Shown here piece by piece: positions 38,907 through 50,717 of a stretch of 64,000 nt of DNA. The DNA is from Colias croceus. Its lineage: Eukaryota; Arthropoda; Insecta; Lepidoptera; Pieridae. The notes under the pieces are model-generated. The model was not told where the DNA came from and did no database searches. It worked only from the letters and a program-made list of their open reading frames with translations. Positions within the stretch are counted from its first letter, which is position 1, and each line of letters opens with the position of its first letter. A program made the position numbers and the translations under genes. The DNA lies in contig NC_059548.1 of NCBI RefSeq assembly GCF_905220415.1, positions 4,776,501-4,840,500 of the forward strand. Reading direction: 5' to 3'.

Positions 38907-40746
38907 GTCTTGTTAAAAACTTTCTTCAATAAAATGAACATCAAATTACATCGTAACATGTAGTTGTTTAATAAATTAACGTTCTGTTTATAGACAAGTC
39001 AAATTTACCTTAACAAAACTACATCTAGCAGAACTAAATTAAATCCAATCCTATTAGTAAAACATCGAAATACACTAACCATGTACAAGATGATTCAACA
39101 ATATCAATGTCCAGCTTCGCTGCATAAATGCCTGATTAATTCACACGTACATACCTGTAACAAAAGAATATAGTTAAGTCAGTAAGCATAAATGTATATT
39201 TAAATAGCTATTTACGCACAAGACAGTTTTCCTTATTTGTCCAATTTGATTGTCGTGAATTCAACACAACATAACAAGTATAAAGAAAATCATCAGATTA
39301 TAAAAGGCCTATCTATTATCTTTAAATATGAACAAATTTTGGTATGTTTATAAGATATTTATTTTATATAAATAGTCGGTACTTGATAAAAATCCATAAA
39401 AAATTACCACTTTAATATACTAGGCTAGTAAATAGTGGCAGTTCAAACCAGTACTTAAAACGAAAAAAATATCTCATTACTCATCATCATATAAAATAAA
39501 TTTAAAGAAGTATTGCATTGCGTGACTCCATCACGGCTGCGAGAAAATAAATAAACACGTAACTAAAACCTAGATTGCACTAATGCACCAAATAAAAAAA
39601 CTGTACTTTAATCATATCGATATCCGATCGCTTTTATGGCTGCAAGAACTATCGTTCAGTATGGACTTTAATAAAACGCAATACAAGCGTGGAAACTCAT
39701 TTTTCGCTCGTTTTACATCAAATCAGTGCAATGATTACATAAAATCGAAATGTGTTTCGTTGATAAGAATGTTATTGTTACAAGCGCGCTAGGTAATCGA
39801 TAGACGATAACCATCGAATGAGTTTGCTTTGTGAACAACTTTTTTGGTTTGTTGGTTATACATATTTTTATTTTCTAACAGCTATTTTTATTACGATCAA
39901 ATGGGTAGATAGTTATCTGAATGTGGAAGATTAAAATTAATTTGATAAATCATAATAAAGAGTGAAGATTTAGGATTGTATCATTTAGAATTGATCAATT
40001 ATCAGGCGTTATTGAGACTCATCTTTGTTGTATCTAAAGACTTATCAAAAGGTTAAAGTCATTTATGGTTTTGCTAGTTATATACCATTCAATGTATCAT
40101 TTATTTAGCTTCACAAATATCCGAGTAAAATGCCTCTGACATAAACACACCGGATTTCTTCGACTGACATTTGAACTACGAAACCGTACAACATGTTTGG
40201 GTATAAGACTTTATTTTACTACCTTCTTTTATACAATCATTTACTTCGAATATTACATAGCACGTGGCCAACATAGTTATTCATATTTACGAGAAGTTAT
40301 GAAATTTGGAATACACTATTAAATTCCCACGCACAATGCAAACGAAACCGCACATAAAACGTTACGCAAAATAATGCACAACGTTTTATTTGATAAAGCC
40401 AATGTTTTAATACATTTTATAGTCACGTAATTTTGTAAAATGCTTTTGTAGCTTATTTTTACATCACACGCTTTTGTCACGGAAATGTATTTTAAATTTT
40501 CATATAATATATTATATAATTTAAAAGGAGATAGGTATACATACAATTATCAGCAAATTATGTGTATTTGATTAAACGTAATGGAATTGCGTTGCAGTTC
40601 TGCTGAAAGCAAACAAAAAAACACATCTCCTCATTTAAGAAATACTATACACCACCTATCTATATTTTTGCTGTCTATAAATTTTTTTCATCATTTAATA
40701 CACCTACCAAGTACCAAAGCGCATTTACCATGCACTAAACCAATTT
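38907..40746. other. AT-rich gene-free stretch
   Basis: No supported gene or element; short frames only. Confidence 0.4.
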
Positions 40747-41314
40747 TAGTACAGGATACATCGCTCATTTTTGCAAGTGACTACTATCAAGCTGATTTTC
40801 CGTTTGTAGCTTTATTTTGATGAGACACCGAATAATTTCGTGTACGAAACTCTCGATTGTGGTAGCTAACAGAGATAACAAGGATAAATTTTTTTGATTT
40901 GATGGTTCTCAAATATTTATTACGCAATTTGTAGGACAATATGTCTGTTGAATTATATAAACATTAACTAAGTGAAAACAAAAAAATCAGCTTGTTAGTA
41001 ATCATTTATGATGACCTCGTTATCGATACACTTTGGAAAGGGGGACTCTTTGAACCAACCATAGATTTTGTAGGACAAATATTTTTTCGAATAATTTTGG
41101 TAATTATCTTGAGATTGAACAAAAAAAAATTCAGTTAGTAATAAATATTTGAGAACCATCAAATCAAAAATTTTTATCCTTGTTATCTCTGTTAGCTACC
41201 ACAATCGAGACTTTCGTACACGAAATTATTGGGCGTCTCATCAAAATAAAGCTACAAACGGAAAATTAGCTTGATAGTAGTCACTTGCAAAAATGGGCGA
41301 TGTATCCTGAACTA
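40747..41314. mobile_element. 568-bp fold-back MITE, copy 2
   Basis: It is nearly identical to 22388-22955 over its whole length, with only scattered substitutions. The flanking candidate duplication is TTT (40744-40746 and 41315-41317). Two equal-length copies 18 kb apart point to recent mobilisation by a transposase encoded elsewhere. Confidence 0.88.
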
Positions 41315-42182
41315 TTTATAAAATTACCGCATTTTTTATAATGTCACAAATTCATAGAAGACAAAACAAAAGTTCGCGGTACCCATTAAAATTAAAACGA
41401 AGGGCTGGCGCGGCGCGCGCGGGCGTCTGTTAATTTTAACAGTTTTAATGCATTAGCGAGATTGGCCCGTATTATTGGCCGGGTCATTGTAATATGATGT
41501 CATTCGATTAAGCGAATAGTGCATTAATAACTAACTTGTTTACTTGCGTCGCTCGGTGTATTCGTGTAACTGAAGTGCGTCCGCACTCCGCACTTATTCG
41601 CTCTTTGTGTATATTGACCGTACGCATTTACTTATTTATAGTGCTTCTACGAATGAACACGTGTTTTCCATAGTACCTATATTATGCTTTTGCGGTATTT
41701 ACAGTAATTGGTGAATGTACTTAAATCATATTTAAATAGTAAGGAACCTTTGTCAATTATCTAATATATTTTGACAAAAACGTATAAAAATCGACTGTTT
41801 TCCAAACGATGGAAAAAAAATTAAAAAAAAATTACTGTGACAAATAAAAATTTTCGAATGGAATTGAAAAGATAAATGCGAAATTATTAGGTAACAAATT
41901 TTACAGTCAAAAAACTATTGCCATAAAAAACTGCATTAACAAAAAACATGCCAACATAAAAACAACACACCAACAATAGGTAATACGTTAAAATTTATGT
42001 TCAAACTTTTTTCCATCGATACCTACCTTAAATAGATTTTATGGATCAGCGGAAAACCCCAATGGAGTTTTATGTCTGTTTTAGTCTTAGAGCATTAATA
42101 TTTTTGTTTTGTTTCAAACAACGGATATTATGTATAACATGTATTTCTAATCTATAATGTACTATATTATAATGTAACATAA
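41315..42182. other. Spacer with a CpG-rich patch
   Basis: At 41395-41640 a CpG-rich run (ggcgcggcgcgcgcgggcg) is followed by ttaatttt/gcattag-type AT motifs and gtcgctcgg-like sequence. It carries no frame worth calling. It may be regulatory; there is no direct proof. Confidence 0.35.
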
Positions 42183-44331
42183 GGGTCATTATACAAAAAT
42201 GGGGTAACTCAATGTCACCAGCCAATTTATACAAAGTCTTATTATATTTTAATCAAATAACAATCTATTTTAAAACAATAAAGCGTCCTTTATTTGGTCA
42301 CTCACTTTCACTTCTTTATTTAAAATACAAATTGATAAAAAAACCAAATTAATACTTAAATAATCAGTACTTTGGCATGTCACAACTCCGAAAACCAACA
42401 ATCAAGTGACTATTTTATAAACATTATCATTGATTAGAGAAAACTTACTAACTCAGGACAATCTTTGATATACATAGTATTATATAGTATAACTTTCATA
42501 ACGAAATGTTTAACATTTTATTTAAAAAATAAAAATAAACTTTGTCATCGTTTTTATTGGTCAGTCCGTTGTGTGTTTTTTAAATTTGAAATTCTCGCTA
42601 AATATCACCAAGTCGAGGTCAAATCCCTGTCTAAATATTAATGTTGGTAATGAAGTTACGTGTGCATCCCATATTTTGATGGCCGTCATAACTGTACCAG
42701 CGCTAGGGTTGTGTTTGTCCTCTAAATTCGTGCTGCGCCAGTCAACATTTCAGTCCTATGGTGAGTCGTTATTTTATTGTTAAACTGATTTTTATTTTCA
42801 TTCATACATGGTTAAGTATGATTTGTAAAAATATAGTTTGTTGATATAATAAATAAGGCAAAAAAACATAATTTGTGATTATAATCTCATATTAAGTCCC
42901 TTTTTATCAATCCGCTGGCATCAGTCCTATGTCAGATATCGCGCCAGTGGACTGACGCGACCCCATAGTACTGATGATTCTATCGTTTTTGAGAACTTTT
43001 ATCTTGATTGCTATTGGTATAAGCATTTCTATTTGATATTTCAGTTTAAAACATCATGCGCCACGCTAAAAGAAACTGAATTTGACTAGGGAAGAAACAT
43101 TTAAAAAAGAGTAGCAAAGAAAAGAGCTATTGAAACAAACTACTAATAATCTTATTTAAAAGATCTTATTTTATTTTAATTATTGATTTTGATGCTTTCA
43201 GGGCATAGCTTGTTATATGTATTTATTAGATAAATACGTAAACGTATAATATTGTGAAGTAAAATTACCTCAAAATAACATAAAAGTTAATTATTTTAAT
43301 AACATTATAAAAATGTCAAAAGGCTCTTATGAAAACTCAGATGAGACTTTCATTCAAGCCTTTGGTTAAAAACCATGAACCATTTTATGAAAATTAGTAC
43401 TTTTAACATAAATAAAGTTAGATTTTTAGGGCTCCGAACCTCAAAAGGAAAAAACAGAACCCTTAAAGGATCACTTTGTTGTCCGTTTGTCTGTTAAGAC
43501 GTTTTTTTGAAGCGCGTGGAGGTATCAATTTGAAATTTATATTAAATACTCAACATTAAGAACCCTTGGGGCTGTAAAAAAAATAAACTTATAACGCAAC
43601 GCAATTAAAAGATACCTACATCCGTTAATACTGCAAATTTCCGCAAATTTAAATATTCGCAAGGGAATAAAAAAATACACAGGATGCTTGCCGTGTATAC
43701 AGTCTTAAAATATGGTAAAAAGCAATGTCTTATAACACATATAAAGGAAAAATTGCTATAAGTGTAAATTTTAAGTTACAAACATAATAAAAAATAGGTT
43801 TGTTAGAAGTCCAACTCGCACTTGGCCGTTTTTTTTGTTTCTATTGTTTGTGAATTACTTGAAATATTAAGTAAAACTAAGTCAAAGTAGTAAGTTAAGT
43901 AAGAGAGTAAGAATATTCACGTTGCGTTAAATGTCAGAAGGCTGTTTTGAAAATTGAGACATTGTTTTTTCCCAGTATCACAATATATTATCAATTATCA
44001 TTTTTAAATGTAACTAAGTGATTTTAATACTTAAAAGACATGTGCCATTATTAAAACTGAGAGATTTGTAGTAATTTTCATTGAATTTCTTTAAGAATAT
44101 TACAAAATTGTGTTTTTTATCAGTACTATGTTAGCCTTGTCAGTCCCCTGGAGGCCAAATCCAGAAAATTTAAAATATCTCACAATCTACTTAAAAAAGT
44201 GGCTGGCCCGATTTGGAACAATATATTCATTAGATTAGCTATCACATACACCCTAATTTGTAATAATCTGATATAAAAAATATAGTAAACAAAATATCCT
44301 TAAAAGTTACCCCATTTTTGTATAATCACCC
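42183..44331. mobile_element. 2149-bp TIR element without transposase
   Basis: The ends are 27-base inverted repeats with one mismatch, starting GGGT(C/G)ATTATACAAAAAT. A 4-bp direct repeat ATAA (42179-42182 and 44332-44335) flanks it. Inside, the motif TCAGT(C/A)CTATG occurs several times in both orientations (near 42750, 42925, 42965 and 44122). A 'ggaaccct' hairpin repeat has inserted at 43428-43838. A 70-codon frame at 42571-42783 matches nothing I know. It is a non-autonomous or decayed DNA transposon of uncertain superfamily. Confidence 0.7.
43428..43838 (+). repeat. 'ggaaccct' hairpin repeat, copy 2
   Basis: It shares the hairpin start (agggctccg ... cagaaccct), the atcactttgttgtccgt stretch, the gcgtggaggtat block and the actcgcacttggccg end with 28031-28572. 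It is shorter and more diverged, and nested in the 2149-bp TIR element. Confidence 0.7.
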
Positions 44332-44335
44332 ATAA

Positions 44336-47300
44336 TCATAAAGTTCATAACAACATCTATTACGACTGTTTACGTTAATAATTATATTCATAAATCTCCT
44401 GATACATATCAAAAACATAATATCTATTTATCAAGACTCAAGAGTAAATATTTCATGAATATGGGAAAGACACTTCAAATAAGCGAACATAAGTTAATCA
44501 AACAAGTTCATTGACACGATATTTTTGGCAAACCTTTCGCTCATGACTGTGTTTAGTAGTTTTTTTTTTTATTATTAACACTTGAATATTTAATTAACAT
44601 GTACCTAGTTATTATTCTTTTGGTTCTACTTAACTACTAAATAACTAATAAAATTTTAGCAACATAACAAGAATAAATAATACCTATAAAAAATATGCTT
44701 GGAGGTACATACATAGGTAGGTCACAAATTAACCTTGCTAGAACAAATTAATGTACAATTCCCACTATTTTATAAAGCCTGATTTCCTACATAGCTTTCA
44801 TATCTTAAAACTATACCTGTACCACGCAGACCCAATTGAAAAATAAAGCTTGCATAAACAATAGAATAATATTGTTAAATTACCGTACACTCAACCATTG
44901 TGCGTTTCATCAAATTGCCAACAATTCCATATCGCAAATACTTAATACGTGCTATACGCTAATATCATTTCCTTCATAATAATATGGTGTTTATCAAGGC
45001 CATACCGTTGGTGCATTATAAGCGTAATCAACACCAATATTCAATTCGATTCGCCACCTCATTAGCTACAACGCTTCTCACAAGATCTTTGAACTTTCTC
45101 ACGATAGTACCTTTATAGCCTCGGGCAGCTTGCGGCCCGCTTTAGGCTACGTACATACTGCATTTTGCACTTTACGATTTTACATAACAATTCTATTTTA
45201 TTGAATAAAGACGTTGTTAAAATATTTTTTTTGATGACATCTCAGCAATCAGGATTTTAAAGCATCACAGTAATCCCTATTTATATATTTTACGTCATCT
45301 GTTGCAGAAAATTTGAACTTTATACCACGCTGCTTTCTGTAAGCTATACAAACTACAAAGACTCAAATAATATAAATCCGTAAATTTAATAGGTACTTGT
45401 CTCGTACAAAATCACAAACTAATATCTTCACTGTGGGCTCGCCCTATGCGGTTAAACAGGTACCTACACTTGACCGATGAATGGCCAACGGCAATGCTAG
45501 CCAGTCTAGATCCCATTACCATCGTTATGTACTCTTGTGGCATCGAATGGCATAAATTGTTCCACAAATACTAATTCATTGATATAGTACTTACGTATTG
45601 GTATATTGTCAAAGTGTAACGTAAATCAATTTAATACCATGATATGTAACATTTATCATCAAAGAACGCAGACAGTTCAATTTTATCATATCTTTTCAAT
45701 ATCTGTACTAAAAAAGTAAATTTTTTGAGCAAACAAACTATACGTCACAATTAAAATTTCCAGAATTTTTCAAATTTAAGTAAGTAGGTATGTGGTATTT
45801 ATTTTACGTAATTAATCCAATTATGTCGATTAAAAAGGCGGAAAAGGGTTGTTGTTGTGAGTGTATGGTTAAAAACAATGTAAAACAGTACTATTTTTGT
45901 ACACTTTGATAAGAATAATTTCTGAAATCTGAAGTTCATTAAATGCTGTCTCAATTTTTTCCAGTTTTATTTTAAAAAAGAACTAGTTTTTGCCCTGTCC
46001 ACAAAAGTAAATAAAATATTTAACATTTTGTTGTGCGAAAAAAGAAATATTTTCCGTAAATTGACAGCTTTCCTTTCCTTTCCTTGAATAAATCCAGAGC
46101 TACAATTGAAGCGGTTTCGCTCTACTGTTTTATTTATAAACACCTTACAAGTACATATATCGAGATATATAACAAACAAAAACGAAGGTATAAAGCGACT
46201 CATTTAAACAAGATAGACAACTTCATCGTCCTAGTGTTCTCTGCTCCAATTATTTTTTAACACGCTTTTATTAGCTTCACCTGTATAGTTCATTGAAATT
46301 TTAAATTTTCAAGATGGCGGCCGTGGGACAAGGGTGGCGACCCCACAAACTTGGTGATAGCTTCACACTAACCCCCTCTACACATCAAAAAAATAAAATT
46401 GTGTCCTCTAAGAAATGCAACCCCAAATGTAACTTTTCAACTTGGACTAGTATGTTTGGATGTAACTGTTGACTCAAGAGACTTGATTTTGACTTTTCTA
46501 TTCAAACTTTGAGACTTATATCAGTTCAATAATTTCAGAAGTTCATTTCAATCGTGTTTTTCTTATACTAGGTACATAACTATATTTTTAACATTTTCAA
46601 GAATTATTTAAGTGATTTAGATTTTAAACCATCAACCAATCAATTTTAACTCGCCTAATCTAACCATATAATGTGTGGTGCATTTCTATAAATATACCAT
46701 CAGTTTGCAAAAGGTGAACGCACACCATAGCGGTTGAACGAACCAGTTTCATGGGCAAACCTAACTACCTACGCATTTCATATTACTTGTCCAGTGTCTC
46801 TGAAGCCAACGTCCCATTGTATTTATTATTTCAATGATTCTCAAGTATTGAATTTCTCGACTGCAATGAATTGATAAACCATATATATTTATTATTAAAA
46901 TTCGGTTAGATAAATATACTTTCTTACTTGGAGGATAATTGAGACACTCAGTATATCGGTTACAAAATTATTTCAAAATCAATGAACAAGGAAACGTAAA
47001 GGTTACACCCGCCAGATGCGTCATCACCCCACTTACAAACTAACCTCATTATTGAATTTAGGATAATGTTTTCTCCAAGAACTTCGCTATATTAATATAG
47101 TTTCAAAACATTAACGTTTAAACAAAAAACATCCCATACCACATTACCACACTGTTCTTATATTTTTTTCTTAAGAAACCTGTTAGCAAAGCGAAGCTGC
47201 TTATTAAGAAACTATAAATTTAAATGCATATATTATAGCAGTATTTAAATTTATAATTTGAAATGCATAAAACCCTCGTCGCGCAGGCTATTAAAGCAAC

Positions 47301-47580
47301 TATCGAGGCGTCAGCTGGTTGCGATTGCAGTAATATTTAACCAGTTTTTATAGAAAATAGTTTATATTCAGGGTAAACGAACTACTTGATCGACCTTGAA
47401 GATTCTATAAATATCGTAATGATAGCAACGCTTGAGAAAAATATAATAAAACAAATAAAAAGATCCATCATGCGTGACTGTATACATACTTCTCTTTTTA
47501 GGACCAATGTCGTGAGACTCGTGACGTTAAAGTTCTTATTAAATAAAATTATTGAAGATGTAAGTTTATAGGAAAACCAC
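44336..47580. other. AT-rich gene-free stretch
   Basis: No supported gene. A GC-richer segment at about 46305-46440 contains AAGATGGCGGC, a YY1/Pho-like motif, but has no frame and may be another repeat. Confidence 0.4.
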
Positions 47581-48001
47581 AATTTTTTTTTATGCAATAG
47601 GAGAGCAAACGAGCAGACGCGTCGCCTGATGTTAAGCGAAACGCGCCGCCCATAAGCATCCACTGGGAAGAGGATGTGTTGCTGTCCTCAAAAAGGAAAG
47701 AGAGGGATATCCCGGGAATTTATTTACATTACTGCCGGTTTTTCAGGTGCTTAAAGGCACTCTTTTTGAAAGTCTCCATGTTGTAAGAACTCGGGAATAC
47801 CGCCGTTGGTAGGTCGTTCCAGAGCTTCACAGTTCGCGGGAGAAAGTTTCGCGTAAAACGCACTGTGGAACTCCGCCAGCAATCGAGGTGGTGAGGGTGG
47901 AACTTATTTTTCTGGCGGGAGGTGCGGTAGTGGAATTGAGCGGGTGGGATTAGACTGAAGAGTACAATTAGTAAAAGATACAAATTTTGTTGTTCATCCA
48001 T
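47581..48001 (-). pseudogene. LINE reverse-transcriptase C-terminal remnant
   Basis: A 90-codon frame (47729-48001) ends with the FLPRTVKLWNDLPTAVF block, typical of the extreme C-terminus of Jockey/CR1-group LINE ORF2 proteins. It is followed on the minus strand by a ~145-base 3' region and an A-rich tail (plus-strand T run near 47582). Everything upstream, including the RT active site, is missing. The fragment at 53842-54046 belongs to the same family. Confidence 0.75.
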
Positions 48002-48985
48002 TATTAAGTAACTATACCACGTTACTACTTAAAAACATTTACCTCCTTAAATACGTATTAGCCATAATTATTGACGTAGGCACTCCAAAAGCTTTATACG
48101 TGGATCTACTAATAATATAATTACCATCTACTATAATGAACTTTAAGCTTCTTCTAATAGTTATTTGAGGAATAACGTAAAACTGAAAGAGGCAATATGG
48201 CAGTCTTGAATCGATCAATCAACTTTACAAAGATGGTTAATTTGTCAAGCAGTTAATTAAGACCAATCGGTCAAAATGTGGTGGTATTTTAAATTGCTAA
48301 AAAAAGGAAAACCGCGACAAACGTTCTCCCGCATACATTTGTGCAATGCTGCTTTACCATTTACACCCTTATCGCAATGATGTAGGTCATATAATCGTGT
48401 TTTCGTTGTTGCCACAATACGGGGGCAATTTCCCTTTTGCGATGCCCTCACATTAATCTACATCGGAAGTTTACAGCACACGATTACGCGCGGTGACGAT
48501 AATGGTGAAACAACAATGGCCATTCATTGGCCAGCTTGTCTGGAGAGTTTGTTGCCGCACTACGAATATAGGCTGGTTCCATAAATTCTTTTTTTGATGC
48601 ATTACTTCTACGAAGTTTTGCATAAAATAATCCATTTAGAACTAGGCTTTGTGACATAAAACAGCAAATTACTAGGTAATTGGTAAAATTTTCTTCATAA
48701 TAAATAATTGATTATCGGAGTTACGACCTTAATTCGGCCGGAAATTAATCTACAAGAACAATAAAATGATTGCCGTATGTTCTTATATGGAAAAAATGAA
48801 CTTTTCCGAGAAGATAATAATTTTAAAAGTGATCGTGAAAGATTATCCTTGGACAAATTTATCCAAATAAGCTAAATACAACAAAAATGTCTATCTGGTT
48901 AATAAAATCAATGCTAGAGGTCAGATAGTATCCAGCATACTCTGCCCTTTCCTCACTTAATTAAACGCAACTCCTTAACTTTATC
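48002..48985. other. Gene-free spacer
   Basis: AT-rich sequence with one 64-codon minus-strand frame of no recognisable content. Confidence 0.4.
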
Positions 48986-49189
48986 GCTGGTTGCAGAGCT
49001 AGACCGACCATCAGTGCGTACGTCAGTCGCGCTTGTCATATGTATGGAAATTCATAAAACTATTCATAGCTAGACCGACCATACGCACACGTATTGTCAT
49101 GCGCATTAGTGTCATAGTCATACAATTGTTGATGCGTATCGTCAGGACCGACGGTACGCACTGACGGTCGGTCAAGCTCTGCAACCAGC
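48986..49189. mobile_element. 204-bp MITE
   Basis: Inverted ends begin GCTGGTTGCAGAGC and continue through (T/A)GACCGACC and CAGTGCGTAC for about 38 bases, with small differences. The interior also contains repeated gaccgacc/gcgcat motifs. The target duplication is uncertain (perhaps TTA). Non-coding. Confidence 0.75.
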
Positions 49190-50340
49190 CTATTAGTTGC
49201 TTACCGCCGCTCATCTGAACGACGCATCTTTAAAATAACGTCTGAACTGTCTAGAAACAGCGTTGAAAGTAAAGGTTAACATATAGCTTATAGTCTACAT
49301 AATATAGCGACAGGAAAACTTTCAAACAATATTCGCTATCCAACCACTTTCGAATGGGTTTATACACGATAGCCAATATTTTTAGACAAACACGTTCTAA
49401 CTTCTACCACGCTTTGTTTATGAAATCTTCACAATGACCGTTGCTTAATTTTCGCTTTATACCATAGCATTTATGCTATTTTAATAGGAACACATAAAAA
49501 TTAAAGTTATATGAAGAAAGTCTTATTCAAGATTGCATGGTAGATTTGTGTACTAGGGTGGATTAATTTGTTATTCTAATTTCTACAGTAAAAAGTTTCG
49601 GAGTATAAATTATTTATTCAGATCGACTCAAATCATATTTTCAAGAAATTTCTTAATATTCCTATTTTCCTAGATCCAATAATTGTTACAATTTTAATGA
49701 ACCGCCAAATATCACAACAAATACATTCAAATATTCATGCACGTATTCAATGAAACAAACACATTTCATAGTTAGACCTTCGTACATTTTATAACGTTAT
49801 CATTTCACACATATTAGTTTCAGCAATTACATTTTCGATAATTTAGCGCTTATCATAAAATTGTTATACAGTCTATCAGAATATTAAATGTTACTCATAA
49901 TGATTTGGTTTATATTTAACGACTTAAATTCGTACCTAATAATGATATTCATTTTTCTAGATCTGGGCCATTACTGAAGAATAATAGGTGCTGCATATAT
50001 TTTATTACAAAGCGGAAAATATACTCCGTGCAAGGCAACATTTAAATTGTGCAAGTACCTACTACCTATCTATGCAGATTGCAGAGAGATCTAAAGCAAA
50101 ACGCATACCAGGGGATAATCCACTTGTAACTAAAATTCATTCGAGAGAACCTTACAACATTTGACTAACAAAAAACCTGTAGAATGTGTAATTAGACAAC
50201 CAAAAAACTTTAGCATACGATAAGAGCCAGGAAACGTAGCCTATAAAAATAAAACACGCTCACATGAAGCTACTGCAGTCGCCGCAAATCGAGTAATTTC
50301 CAGCCAAACAGAATTTACATTAAACAATTTTGAGGTGTTT
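49190..50340. other. AT-rich gene-free stretch
   Basis: No gene or transposon recognised. Confidence 0.4.
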
Positions 50341-50604
50341 TTAATTAAATCATTTAATCATTTATTTGTTTTATCAAAGTGTAGTACAATAAAATTGATT
50401 ACAGTAAGAATTGCGTATAAAAATAATGGGCACGTAATAAAGATACCCTAGTCCCCACACTAGGATACCCTGTGTTGTGGGAAACTAGTCTCTTCCGATG
50501 TTACATGAATATATTTTGATTTTACAAAATTAAGACTATTATTTATTGCAGTGTAAGAAGTACAAAGAAACAAAAAATAAAATACTTAACAAACTCCAGT
50601 GTAT

Positions 50605-50655
<51 letters not shown>

Positions 50656-50716
50656 TGTGTGTGTGTGTGTGTGTGAGTGTGTGTGTGTGTGTGTGTGAGT
50701 GTGTGTGTGTGTGTGT
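50605..50716. repeat. (TG)n microsatellite in LINE 3' region
   Basis: A TG tract with regularly spaced GTGAGT interruptions abuts the LINE stop codon. Confidence 0.95.
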
Positions 50717-50717
50717 T

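Noticed and set aside
41570..41585. Second Inr-like promoter (minus-strand TCAGTT)
   Set aside because: The +28 position reads AGTAA, which fails the DPE consensus, and no TATA box is placed correctly.
46305..46440. AAGATGGCGGC as a Pho/YY1 response site
   Set aside because: One motif match in a possibly repetitive segment is too weak for a regulatory call.
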